Assembly (NCBI RefSeq): GCF_000002875.2
Contig: NC_009410.2
Coordinates: 979,495 to 1,043,494, forward strand
Direction: 5' to 3'
Source of the DNA: Leishmania infantum JPCM5
Taxonomy: Eukaryota > Euglenozoa > Kinetoplastea > Trypanosomatida > Trypanosomatidae
Length of the DNA stretch: 64,000 nucleotides
The notes beneath the pieces are model-generated. The model made no database searches, had not been told where the DNA came from, and saw only the letters and a program-made list of their open reading frames with translations. Shown here piece after piece: positions 1 to 9,834 of the stretch (positions within the stretch are counted from its first letter, which is position 1; every line of letters begins with the position of its first letter). The translations under genes were made by a program, and so were the position numbers.

Positions 1-1761
1 AGGGGCACGTCCTTTCAGGAGCAGCTCGGTTTGACGCTGGAGGGCGCAGACAACACAGTTGTCGCCCTCACGGAACACCAGATGCGCAAAGGTGCCGCCG
101 TGGCGAGTGCGCTGCCCGTGTCGTGCGACGCCCTTGTCGAGCTCGTTCACCTCGACGTGTCGTGGTCCACCGCGCTGCAGGTGCACACGTACGCAAAGGA
201 GGTGACACGCGTCGACCCACCTGCTGACATGACGGCACGTTTGATGGGGCTCATGACCGGGTACAAGACGAACGCCCTTGGCTCGCGCCCGTGGGAGATG
301 GCGCTGGAGTTGTACGACAGACTGCTGGAAAGCGGCTACGATGTACCGCTGGATGCCCACACAGCCGCCTTAGACGCCGTTTGGCGCAGTGGGGAGAGTT
401 TTGTGAAACCGCACAACTCCTTGTCCCCCACCGATCGCGATTGCATGTGGAATGCCCTGGTGCGCATCCGTGAGCGTGTGCCAGACGCGCAGGTGATGGG
501 CGACGCCGGGTGCCGCTTCACCGAGGCTCTCATCAAGGCAGCTGGAGCAGCAGGGCGGTGGGAGGCGGCCTTGCAACTTCTCAGTGACATGGACGTCACA
601 TTGGCCGCCACTTCGCATCGTCTGTTGGTGCCGACCGCCGAATCCTTTCTGTTTGCGATGGCATCGTGCAACGCCGCGCACAACGCGGCCCATGCCAGCG
701 CCCTGTATGAGACCTTCAGTGCGTTGTACACGTTGCGCAGTGCTCACCCTGAGGCGCTGCTGGCGTACTTGCAGTCGCTTCGAAATGTGGAGCACCTGTC
801 GGCCCATATCGGGACGCAAGTGGAGGGGCTTGTGATGGATGGCAAAGGACTGGATCGGCCGTGCTGCGTGGTGTGCCTGCAGCTCCTGTCGAGCCAGCGC
901 GTGCACACGAAGCAGGCGGCGAAGTGGAGGATCGCACAGAGACTGCTGCGGATGTACGACAGCAACCCGTGGCCGCAGCAGCCGCCGGTGAGAAAGGCAG
1001 AGCTGCAGACAGTGTTTCGCTGCTGTCACCTCATCGCGGCAAGCAGCGTTAACGCCGCGAAAGTGTCCGCTTCTGCGTCGGCTCCCTGTTCGCTGGTCAC
1101 CGAGTTGCGCGCGTACCTGGTCTCTGTGTTTGGGCGCGACTCCTGCGAGTGCCAGTGGCTTGACGATACCGAGGTTTACTCACTTCTCACCACACAGAGC
1201 TGGGAGTGCGCCCTTTCCATTTACCAGCGGCAGGTGACGCAGCGCCCGCCAGCTCGCGTGACGGACCTCCCCATCCCGCTGCGCCAGGTGCGCCACATGT
1301 TCGCGCAGACGCTGCTACGCTGCTCCCGCGCTGCAACTGGCGAGGAGGGGGAGAGTGACAAATTCCTCCTGGATGAGGAGCGGGAGGCACAGGAGCGGGC
1401 GAGGACGATTGACTTTTTGGCATTCGCCGTGCGCACCGTCCGGGAGGTGTACGCGGGCACGGGTGACACAGTATCCCTCGGTATCGTCGCGGAGCTGCTG
1501 CTCCACCAAGCGTTGCACGCACCGCGTGCACGCGAGCGGCAGCAGTTGGCACTGGACGCGATGCGAGAGCTGTCGTGTGGCTTGGCCAGCGCCGTGACCC
1601 CGCGGCTGATCGACCTCGTCGCGCAGGCCCTCTCCCTCACGGAGGAGCATGTCCAGAGCGTCCTCGTTGACGGCAGTGCGCAGCTGCGTGCAAAGGCGTT
1701 GGAGCGGGATGGACATCGACGCATACGCTCGAGTGGCTGCCTCGAGACGATTTTCACATGA
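1..1761 (+). CDS. PPR-like helical-repeat protein, 5' end outside window
   Basis: The frame is open from base 1 to the stop at 1759-1761, giving 586 residues with no start codon in view, so the gene is cut by the window edge. The protein is alpha-helical and has pentatricopeptide-like units, such as RPWEMALELYDRLLESG followed by a second helix, GRWEAALQLLSDMD, and QSWECALSIYQRQV. In trypanosomatids most PPR proteins are mitochondrial and act on kinetoplast RNA or the mitoribosome. A targeting signal would lie upstream and cannot be checked. Codon use is strongly GC3-biased, as in the other genes here. The PPR assignment rests on motif spacing read by eye; another helical-repeat family (TPR-like) is possible. 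Confidence 0.7.
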   Translation, partial: RGTSFQEQLGLTLEGADNTVVALTEHQMRKGAAVASALPVSCDALVELVHLDVSWSTALQVHTYAKEVTRVDPPADMTARLMGLMTGYKTNALGSRPWEMALELYDRLLESGYDVPLDAHTAALDAVWRSGESFVKPHNSLSPTDRDCMWNALVRIRERVPDAQVMGDAGCRFTEALIKAAGAAGRWEAALQLLSDMDVTLAATSHRLLVPTAESFLFAMASCNAAHNAAHASALYETFSALYTLRSAHPEALLAYLQSLRNVEHLSAHIGTQVEGLVMDGKGLDRPCCVVCLQLLSSQRVHTKQAAKWRIAQRLLRMYDSNPWPQQPPVRKAELQTVFRCCHLIAASSVNAAKVSASASAPCSLVTELRAYLVSVFGRDSCECQWLDDTEVYSLLTTQSWECALSIYQRQVTQRPPARVTDLPIPLRQVRHMFAQTLLRCSRAATGEEGESDKFLLDEEREAQERARTIDFLAFAVRTVREVYAGTGDTVSLGIVAELLLHQALHAPRARERQQLALDAMRELSCGLASAVTPRLIDLVAQALSLTEEHVQSVLVDGSAQLRAKALERDGHRRIRSSGCLETIFT

Positions 1762-3686
1762 TAATGTACCATGGGTGCGGCGTGCTCGAGCGGGGCTGCT
1801 GTTACGCATAGAGGCAAGGGCAGCAAATGCGCAGGGGTGCATGTGCGTGTGCGCGCACATGTGCTTGCGTGTGTGTGTGGGGGGCGCAGGGGCTCTTCTC
1901 TTTCCTTCTCGTGTGTGCCCGTTGCTCTGGGCGGCTCGTGCGGCCGTTTACCCCGGCTCACATTTGCTTTGCCGGCTTTGCGTTCTTCCCGTTGTGGTAG
2001 TCGACAAACTGCAGAGGAGCACGCCAGTGGCGACGTTCCATCGTCGCACATCTCGCGTCCATCGCTTCCTGCTTCGCTGCTGTTGGTAACGGCACGCAGA
2101 CGTGACTTCTCTCACATCCTGAGGTTTTGTTCACTTCCTTTGCTCCTTCCGATCCCAGTCCCCGCTGTGCCCCCCATCGCCGTGATGGAGCAGCGGATAC
2201 ATCCCTCTGAGCTGTTCGCAGAGCCGGAAAACGCTAGCCATCGTTCAACATCATTTGTGAGCTATGTGTGCTGCCGCAGGAGGCGCAGTTGCTAGGCAGA
2301 CACTGGCTTCTGGCGTCCCCGGCAGACTTCGTCGGCACCCAGCCGCTTATTCTGTGTGTCTCTGCCGACCTCTCGCTGCGCGGTTTTTGCGTTTTCTCGA
2401 GAGCTGCAGCGCGCAGCGGCGACACAGGCGACGCATGCAGGTGCCGAAACGCTTCAGATGCAGCTGGAGGATGTGAGCCGGCGCGGCGGTGACGGTGGCA
2501 CTGCTGCGTGCGCAGGGAAGGCAACCGGTGTAAAACGGCGACCGCGACGGCGGCTTCTTTCTGCACCTTTGTGCTTCACAGGTGCCATCTAATGGCTCTC
2601 ACGAGATGCTGCGTGCTCTTGCGAGCAGCGGAGCAGACCTGGCAGCAGCAGCTTCTCGTGAGACCACCACACAGCAGATGCTGCGGGACAGTGGCGTCGT
2701 GGCCGGCGCGTGTGAATCAATGTCGGAAGTTGCACAATACCACTGAACCGGTTGCTCCAGCGGCATGAAGCAGTTGGTGAGAGGCTGTCGAAGTGCGCGT
2801 GCATGCGTCTGCGTTGGCGTGCTTTCGTGCCCCCCCCCCCACCACCACCGAGGAGCCGTGGGCTCGGCTTTTTGCCTCTCTTCTCTGCACTCTCGCATGG
2901 CTCTTGCGCACCACACGCAAGCCCAACCCCGTCGGGTGTGGTGCGCGCCACTGAACGAGCGCGGCGGCGAGACACACACACGCGCGCACATCAAATGAAA
3001 GCAAAGCTGATTATGCAAAAGAATGGAGAAGGGAACGTAAACGGCGCGTGCGCGCCTCATCCTCCTCTTCTCTTCCGCTTCACCCGCCGCCTTACCTCCA
3101 TGCGTGATACCGTGTCTTGCCCCTCTCTCCCCGTCCTCTGTGCCTCGCCCGCCACCGCCTCTTCCCTCCTCTGCGAACTCCGCGTCTCCTGCCTTGCTGC
3201 TCCACTTCTCACCGACACATCATGCCTCCCTTTTCGTCTTGCCGCTGGCGCCCTGCTCTCCATCGCCACCTTCACACGGATGCGTCCATACAGATCGACG
3301 CTCTCTCTCTCTTCCTCTTCTTCTGTCGCCGCTGCCACTCCTTCGAACGCTTTACCAACAACGACGACCGCGGCCACAGCACTGCTCTCCTCATTCGCCG
3401 CTTTTTGCTTCACTTCCACCTCTCACCCTTTCCGATTTCTTTCTCTTTCTCTCCTTCGTCCTCGTCGTCGTCAGCTGTCGTACACTCTCGTCAAGGCTCT
3501 ACCACGCGCGCACGCACACATCATTGCACACGCGTGACGACCCCGTCTGCACTCAAAAAAAGCGCGATAACACCCTGAAAGGGCGGCGTTCGGCTGTCGC
3601 GTGTTCTCTCCCGTGTACCCCCCCCCCCCCGCCATTCGCGCACGTTGGCGGCAACTCGCCCGCTTCTCTTTTTTTCGCCAGTGAAA
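1762..3686 (+). other. Intergenic spacer with poly-C tracts and polypyrimidine region
   Basis: About 1.9 kb without a supportable gene. It holds a poly-C run at about 2830-2840, a long C/T-rich stretch from about 3060 to 3480, and a second poly-C run at about 3618-3630. The pyrimidine region is the likely trans-splicing signal for the small gene at 3687. The AG at 3680-3681 after a T run lies only five bases before that ATG, so an earlier AG may be the one used. Open frames here have biased composition and no domain-like content. Confidence 0.6.
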
Positions 3687-3971
3687 ATGGTTACGACCGT
3701 CAAGGTTGAGATTCCGCGCGAGAGCATTATGAAGCCGTCGTACATGGACGACGTCTACCTGCTCAACCAGTTTGACGGCGTCAATGACAATCCGCAGGAG
3801 GACGGTCTGCCACTGCGCAAGTGGATCCTGCGCGAGGTCCACGAGGTGCTCGCGAAGAATCCGAGGAAGACGGAGGTTGTCGTGAAGCTCAAGTCGGACA
3901 AGAGTGCCCGCACCGAGTTCGCTGTCGCGATCATCGGCGATTACGTCCCCAACTACCTCCACCAGAGCTGA
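3687..3971 (+). CDS. Small conserved-looking protein, 94 aa, function unknown
   Basis: The frame starts at ATG 3687 and ends TGA 3969-3971, giving 94 residues. The start was chosen because it is the first ATG after the poly-T tract at about 3669-3675. The sequence is well mixed, with no low complexity, no transmembrane segment and no signal peptide. It has an N-terminal beta-like stretch (VTTVKVEIP), a middle amphipathic helix (RKWILREVHEVLAKN) and C-terminal strands (EVVVKLKSD, FAVAIIGDYVP). Balanced composition and GC-rich third positions argue for a real gene. I do not recognise the family. A small subunit of a larger complex would fit the size, but that is only inference. Confidence 0.7.
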   Translation: MVTTVKVEIPRESIMKPSYMDDVYLLNQFDGVNDNPQEDGLPLRKWILREVHEVLAKNPRKTEVVVKLKSDKSARTEFAVAIIGDYVPNYLHQS

Positions 3972-5526
3972 AAGGCCGCCGCCGGCTGTGGCGCAGCGGG
4001 AGAAAACGAACTGATAAGGCGAAGGCCAATCAAGACCTGAAAAGCTGTGAGTGCGTGCCTGTGTGTGTGAAATGAGTGCCTGAGGAGCGGTGGCACTTCG
4101 CCACGAAGCTGCGCGCTTCCTCTTCATAGCATCACCCGCCGAAGGAATTCGGTGTTGTGGCGAAGGCCCACTTTAGCACGACGGTGCGGTCTTTATCTTG
4201 CCTTTGCATGCGGGTGTGTGCCGGTGGTGAACACTGTCTGTATGCCTTCTAGGGGCGGCTATGGTAGTAGGTGGGCGCGTGGCGCACTCCCCGCGGCTGT
4301 GAGCGGAGAGCCAGGTGCGAGAGGGGCATCGGGACAGGAAAGAGTCGGCGTCTGGATGCGGCTATCGCAGGGTGCTCTTCCTGCTTTCTCTCTTGCTTTC
4401 TCTTCCAAAGTCGCGCGTGTCGTTTTGTGCTCCTTACAGGGCACGATGCGGCGATACACGCGCGCAGTTCGCGTCTTTGGCTGCGCGGCAGCATTTTATG
4501 CTATCCTGCTTCTCTTTTCTGTGCATCCGTGCATCTGTGAAGGCGGTGAGGGCTGCAGCCGAAGTCTTACACAGGTTTTGCTCTCATTCCCTTTCTAAGT
4601 CCGAGCCCTTCCCACCTTTGCCTCGCTCCACCATCAACGTTGCCTGCCGCGCGTGTGTGTCTGCTTCGCGTTTCTCTTCACCACTACTTTGCTAGCGTTC
4701 TGTCTGTCTTGCCAACGACGGTGGCTGCGCGCGTCTATCTTTCTTTGTCTAGCTTGTTTTGTATATATTTCTAGTTTCTCTGTGTATGTGCGCGCTCATG
4801 GAAGCCGGCGTGTGCTGAGACGTACAAGCACCACCAGCCCTGGTAGAAGCGCGACGGAGGTGTGCTCCTCTGCGAATCTGGTGGTGGTGGGGGTGCAAGG
4901 ACACACTTACGTGGCGCACGCCTCTTGGCGTTTCGGATGCCACCGTGCTCGGAAAGGCGCATCAGGCTCGCACCCACGCGCGTATACGGAAGCTCACACG
5001 ACAAACCTGTGCATATGGTCTTTCCGTTGACGCTATTTTTCTCTTACTTTGTCAGTGCTTGTCAGCGCGCAAGGATGCAGACGAAACACACATACACACA
5101 CACACACACACACACCTATATGTATATAAACATAATGCGCAAGAGTGGAAGGGCTGCGCCTGTTCAGCACACAGCGGAGGAAAACCTGTAAAGATCATGT
5201 ATTCACGGCGCATGAACCGATGTGAAAGCTCTGCGGACGACACAACCGACCTTTTTGAACACTCTCTCACCTGGAGAGCGTCGTCGGCCCTCTGCGGGTC
5301 CACCACCTTGAACCGCCCTTATTTGACAGCCTCCCATGTCTCTCTCCACCGTCACCGATAACCACGACATCACCCGCACCGTGCTTGCATCTCCTCAGGG
5401 ACCTCACCGCACGTGTACTCACATCCACGAGGCCTGACAGTGCGAGCACGGTAGCGCTTCTTGTGTTCCTTTCATCAGCTTAGTTTTTGGAACTCACATA
5501 CTGTGCGCAGTGCGCTCCGCCTTGCC
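3972..5526 (+). other. Intergenic spacer with (CA)n and AT-rich patch
   Basis: About 1.55 kb with no supported gene. It contains a (CA)n tract at about 5085-5115 followed by a short TATATGTATATAAA patch. The 5' portion would be the 3' UTR of the 94-aa gene. Pyrimidine-rich sequence at about 4580-4780 and 5255-5480 could serve processing of the next transcript. Confidence 0.55.
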
Positions 5527-5787
5527 ATGCCGCCGCGCACCTCGACCCTTGTGTACGAAGGCGAACCATACTGGATGATGTGCTTGCGTGAGTACGTCAT
5601 CCCTGGTGTCGTGTTCATCGTTATGCTGCACTACCTTATTGCCCATGTCTTTCTGCCAATGCGTCGCATTATCCGACCAACTCGTCAGTCTCCTGAGGAA
5701 GTAACGGGCGCACAAGACGGCGGCGAAGCGGCCAGCAGTGATCATGTTTCGGCGCGATCCTGCTCAAAGGCGAAGAAGGGAGCGTAG
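5527..5787 (+). CDS. Small single-pass membrane protein, 86 aa, function unknown
   Basis: ATG 5527 to TAG 5785-5787. A hydrophobic segment at about residues 24-44 (YVIPGVVFIVMLHYLIAHVF) is flanked by a basic stretch (MRRIIRPTRQ). The C-terminal half is polar and ends KAKKGA. The topology is therefore a short N-terminal domain, one transmembrane helix and a soluble tail. No known family was recognised; small mitochondrial inner-membrane subunits of trypanosomatids often look like this, but nothing here proves it. The next ATG in frame lies inside the hydrophobic core, which supports this start. Confidence 0.6.
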   Translation: MPPRTSTLVYEGEPYWMMCLREYVIPGVVFIVMLHYLIAHVFLPMRRIIRPTRQSPEEVTGAQDGGEAASSDHVSARSCSKAKKGA

Positions 5788-6963
5788 CGTGCAATGGATG
5801 TCGCGTGCACACGCTCGCGTTTCTCACTGTCATGCCGTGCGTATCGACCGAGGAAAAGTAGAAGAGCGCCGCCGTGTCGAGGGCGTGATGCTGTCCGTCG
5901 GTGTGGCGATGTGTGTATATGTGTGTTCCTTGACATTTGACATCACAGCCTCGTCACCGTGGCGTCTCTGGCGGATTCTGCTTCTTCGCACCTCGCGCTT
6001 CCCTCCGTACCTGAGCCTTGGGAAAGGCTCGCGCCGCCACAGCCACAGCCGTTCATCTGATGCGCAGACAATGCGGAGAATCACATTCCCACGAACTGGG
6101 CAGGCCCACGAGAGCGAGGGAGGGGGGAGGGCAGGGAGGTGTGCCAGGTAGCGATGCATTAAATAGCGTGCGCATGGCTCTCTAAGGGAACACACCGGAT
6201 CGTTAGCATGGCACAGTCAGTGTCCCCCTCCGGCTTGCTCTGTCGGTCTGTCTATGTCGACTGCAACGCCGTTGTGGCACCGCTCTCATCTTGCTTTTAT
6301 TTCCTTCATGCTCCGCAGCGTCTCATCTTAAGGAATGAAGCGCAGTGCGTCGCTCGCTCTTGGAAAGATGTCTTTGTGTGCCCCTTCCTCCCCCTGTGCT
6401 GGTATTGCAGTGCTCCCTTCCATCGAGTGCGTGCGCGTGCAGCTCTCCGCATGTTGGATGCAAGAGACGTGCGGCCGGCTCATCCCCCCCTCTTCCCCGA
6501 CGGCCCTATCGGTTGGCGGGAACACCACTGCAGCCGTCGCCAGAAGGCTGGCTGCTGAGCCTGTTCTCTCATCGTTCAAGCAGAGCATTGCATGTGTTTC
6601 TCTCAGTCTGTGTTTTTGTGCGCGCGCGGCGGTGGCGACGCGTGCACGCACTCGCCCCTGCTTTTTCTTGCTGCCAACACAACCGCTGTCTCTTTCCACA
6701 CTGCTGTCCTCTGGTTCACATGTTTTCGTAGCGCTGTACTCCTCTCTTGGCGCCCGTGCTGTCGCTGGAGCGCATTAAAATCGCATTCACCGCTCAGCTG
6801 TTCCACCGCGCACGCCCACGCTCCACACACGCGCTCTTCACTCCACATCTGCCACTGCTGTACACACGTGCTGGCATCCGCCAAAGACCCGCTCTTCCCC
6901 GTCGTTCTCGATTCTGCCTCGTTTCTGCCCTCTCAACAGGAGGGCTGTGCGACACCAGGCAAA
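5788..6963 (+). other. Intergenic spacer and 5' UTR of ATP-grasp/SET gene
   Basis: About 1.2 kb with no supported gene. Sequence from about 6590 to 6940 is pyrimidine-rich, and the AG at 6938-6939 (CTCTCAACAG) is a plausible spliced-leader acceptor about 25 bases before the ATG at 6964. The frame of the downstream gene stays open upstream to about 6592, but that part is low-complexity and reads as UTR. Confidence 0.55.
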
Positions 6964-8514
6964 ATGACGGATGCGCTTGCGAAGCCGATCCGTGTGTGCG
7001 TGCTGGCGTGCTCCTACGAGGGCTCTGACAGCGAACTGAGGGCTTACGAAGGCGATCTGATACAGACCCCGCAGAACTACTTCTGCTCCGAGGATGCGCA
7101 GTGCACATTCCACCTCGAGCTGATCAAGAAGGCAACCACGTACCGCCAGATACGGCAGCTCGTCATGTCCGGCAAGTTCGACGTCTTCTACAACCAGTGC
7201 GATGGCGCTAAGGATGAGGACCGCGCCGGCGTTGAGGTGGTGGAGGCGCTGGAGGAGTTTAAGGTACCGTACACCGGGGCCATATCCAAGTACTACGAGA
7301 TGTCGAAGCCGGATATGAAGCTGGTGGCGTACTACTACAACATCGCGACCGCCAACTACGTCGTGCTGGAGCCGGGCGCTGACATCGAGAGGCTGTGCGG
7401 TGATCTTCAGTTCCCTTGCATCATCAAGCACATCTCCGGCTACAGCAGTGTCGGGATGGACAAGAGCTGCAAAGTGCACGACATGGCGCAGCTGGTGGAC
7501 CGGGCGACACGTTTCATGGCAGAATACCAGTTTGCGCTGGTCGAGGAGTTTGTCAGCGGCGACGAGGCGACGATTCTCGCCTGCAGCGACTCTACCCAGC
7601 CGGAGGGGGTGCGGGTGTTCCCGCCGGTGCAGGTCGCGTTCCCTGAAGGCGAGGACTTCAAGCACTTTCAGCTCAAGTGGGCCTCGTACGAGGGGATGCA
7701 GTGGACGCAGGTGCCCCAGGAGGATCCGGCGTTGCAGAACATGATCGACATCGCCCGCTCCGCCTTCAAGCGCATGATGGGCGGCATCGGTTACGGCCGC
7801 ATCGACGTCCGCATTGACCGCCAGAACAACAACAGAGTTGTCTTTCTCGAGATCAACCCCAACTGCGGCATCATGTACCCGTACGGCCAGGAGGGGTCGG
7901 CAGATTGGATATTGCGACTCAACAAGGGCTTTCAGCAGCGCGAGTTTGCCATGCTGCAGATCCGTGAGGCGATTACCCGCTGCCAGCAGCAGCGGCTCTT
8001 GTACGTCCGTCGATTTGACCCGGTGCGCGGTTACCACCTGCGCGCGGCGGAGGACATCAGCGTTGGCACGATCATCTTCCAGGACGAGTGCCGTCCCGTG
8101 CGGCTGTGCACAAAGCCGTACGCGCGACAGCACTTTTCAAAGGCGGACTACGTGGACTTCCAGCACAACGCCTGGCCAGTCGGGCGCGACGGGCACTACT
8201 ACGCGCTGTGGGACCACGACCCAGCCCAGTGGCGTGCCTTCAACCACTCCTGCGAGCCCAACATGTCCTTTGCGCCGATGCGGTCGCTTGACGTCGTGGC
8301 GCTGCGCAACATTCCAAAAGGCGAGGAGCTGACAATGGACTACCGGCAGTTCATGGACTCCACCATGCCTGGGTTCCAGTGCAACTGCGGCACCGAGAAG
8401 TGCGAAGGGTTCGTGTCACCAGGCTCCCTCACTGACTCGCCAACGACGAAGATTGCGAGCCAGCCCACCGTGGTAATGCACCAAAATATAGCCGCGAACC
8501 TGAACCTCATCTAG
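6964..8514 (+). CDS. ATP-grasp (D-Ala-D-Ala ligase-like) and SET-domain fusion protein
   Basis: ATG 6964 gives 516 residues. Residues about 8-315 form an ATP-grasp fold of the D-Ala-D-Ala ligase type, including PCIIKHISGYSSVGM (P-loop-like lysine region), LVEEFVSGDEATI, and the metal-binding EINPNCG at 296-302. Residues about 345-470 form a SET domain: RGYHLRAAEDISVGTI, NHSCEPN at 427-433, GEELTMDY at 453-460, then a post-SET cysteine cluster (C473, C475, C480). SET proteins methylate lysines using S-adenosylmethionine; ATP-grasp ligases join a carboxylate to an amine using ATP. Both motif sets look intact. Substrate and location are unknown, and no signal peptide is visible. The start was chosen after the AG at 6938-6939, because upstream in-frame sequence is low-complexity. 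Confidence 0.88.
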   Translation: MTDALAKPIRVCVLACSYEGSDSELRAYEGDLIQTPQNYFCSEDAQCTFHLELIKKATTYRQIRQLVMSGKFDVFYNQCDGAKDEDRAGVEVVEALEEFKVPYTGAISKYYEMSKPDMKLVAYYYNIATANYVVLEPGADIERLCGDLQFPCIIKHISGYSSVGMDKSCKVHDMAQLVDRATRFMAEYQFALVEEFVSGDEATILACSDSTQPEGVRVFPPVQVAFPEGEDFKHFQLKWASYEGMQWTQVPQEDPALQNMIDIARSAFKRMMGGIGYGRIDVRIDRQNNNRVVFLEINPNCGIMYPYGQEGSADWILRLNKGFQQREFAMLQIREAITRCQQQRLLYVRRFDPVRGYHLRAAEDISVGTIIFQDECRPVRLCTKPYARQHFSKADYVDFQHNAWPVGRDGHYYALWDHDPAQWRAFNHSCEPNMSFAPMRSLDVVALRNIPKGEELTMDYRQFMDSTMPGFQCNCGTEKCEGFVSPGSLTDSPTTKIASQPTVVMHQNIAANLNLI

Positions 8515-8914
8515 ATGGGTTTGTGCCCTTCGCACACTCCTTACCTTTTGTTACCTGCGCACGCGTGTGCGCACCTGCTTTGGTGTCTGTGCTTCTTTGT
8601 GTGCCCATATCCGCGTATATTCTTTTGCTTTCGTACTTTGTTTCCCTTGCTTGAGTGCGTGTGCGTTCCTCTCACGTTCGCGGAGGATCTCTTCTCGTCC
8701 TCCTCGGGTGCTCTCCACGTGGTGCAGCGTACACCACCACTCATGGCGGCGCATGTCCCCCTGCCCTCTTGCGCTGGTTTGCATGTCCGACTTTGCAAGT
8801 GAGTGAGCACCGCGAAGTTGCGCGCACAGCCCTCTCCCCCTTCTATCTCTCTCTTCCCGTCTGCGTCTGTGTGTGCGTGTACGCAGGCAACTGCTTTCGC
8901 GTTTTCGAAGAGGA
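8515..8914 (+). other. 3' UTR/spacer before repeat A copy 1
   Basis: About 400 bases rich in T and C, without a coding signal. It ends where near-identity to the 32.9-kb region begins. Confidence 0.5.
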
Positions 8915-9834
8915 CGGGTGACTCGCAGCGGCAGCGTGGCGTGAAGACGGTGTGCTGCCTGTCACTGCGCTCGCGTTGTGGCGTGCCCCTCCCCCGCCCC
9001 CGCCTGTGCTTGCTGTGAGGGGGTCCGGCCTGGCGTTGTGCCCGGCATGCGAGGCGAGGTTGGCGGATGGGTCGAGGCTGAGAGCGCGCCTCGTCTCACT
9101 CGCGGCGCGTGCGCCTGCCCCGCCGAGTGTCCAGCGCTGCCTCCCTGTACGACCCCTCAGGGGAGGGCGTGCCAGGGGCTGTCTCTGCGCAGGCGCCGCC
9201 GACCACAGCTTGCATGGTGCATCGCATCGAAGCACGGCATGCAGAGGGGAGGGGCGCACGCGTGATAGACGCAAGAGACGCGAGGGGGTGCATATGAACC
9301 AGCCCCCAAGAGTGCGTGCGTGCGACATGCGCGGGAAGCCCGACGAGAGCGCCCCGAACTGCACCGTCGGGTCCTGCAGACTCCGACGTGGAGAGTTGCC
9401 GCAGGGTACTGTTTGTCTGCCGTGGCTGGAAGCCGCGGAGGGAGAAGCACGGCACACAGGCAGCGTGTGCAGGCCCTCAGAGGGCCGTGGCCTGCAGCTG
9501 ACGAGCTTCCTTCTCGGGCCCGTCCGGCACGCGGCTAGACCACCGCCTGTTTGGCCACACGATATAGACGCCGCTGCTTCCGCCGCGGAGCAGGGGGCTG
9601 GACGCGGCTGGCTTGGATCCAAGGCATGTGCCCCCCCCCCCCTGAGGTCCGTGTGGCGCCGACCGCGCGGCAGGTATGCAAGGAGGGGGCGAGGAGGGAC
9701 GAGCAGAGTCTGTTAGACGCGTGACCCAGTTCGACGACAGGCCGGCTCGTCCTTGACGACCCGGATGGGGCCGCGGTGCGACAGAGGTGTGGTGAGCTGT
9801 GGTTGTGCGCGCGTACGCTTGCGGACTTGTTGTT
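8915..9834 (+). mobile_element. Dispersed repeat A copy 1, 5'-truncated retroposon (DIRE-like) tail
   Basis: These 920 bases match 32912-33833 almost base for base. By eye there are only about five or six substitutions plus a poly-C length difference (about 9628-9640 versus 33628-33642). The homology starts at CGGGTGACTCGCAGCGG and ends at CGGACTTGTTGTT. One + frame has a CPACEARLADGSRLRARL segment resembling the C-terminal zinc-finger region of ingi/L1Tc-type retroposons. In copy 2 the bases just before the repeat carry an RNase H-end motif. This copy lacks that part, so it is 5'-truncated relative to copy 2. No open gene remains. The DIRE link is inference from motif order; the duplication itself is seen directly. 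Confidence 0.7.

Noticed and set aside
2752..3537. Open + frame of 261 codons before the 94-aa gene
   Set aside because: It is made of Ser/Thr/Pro/Leu from a C/T-rich tract, has no domain pattern, and fits a trans-splicing region better.
5085..5115. (CA)n with TATATATAAA patch as a promoter
   Set aside because: Trypanosomatid protein genes rarely have individual promoters; simple-sequence spacer is the simpler reading.
6838..8133. Minus-strand frame of 431 codons
   Set aside because: It is antisense to the ATP-grasp/SET gene, with His/Leu/Val-rich shadow composition.
8843..9622. Long minus-strand frame (259 codons), repeated at 32612-33619 as 335 codons
   Set aside because: It is the antisense of the duplicated retroposon-like repeat. 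Conservation follows the DNA duplication rather than protein constraint, and composition is Arg/Ser/Pro-rich.
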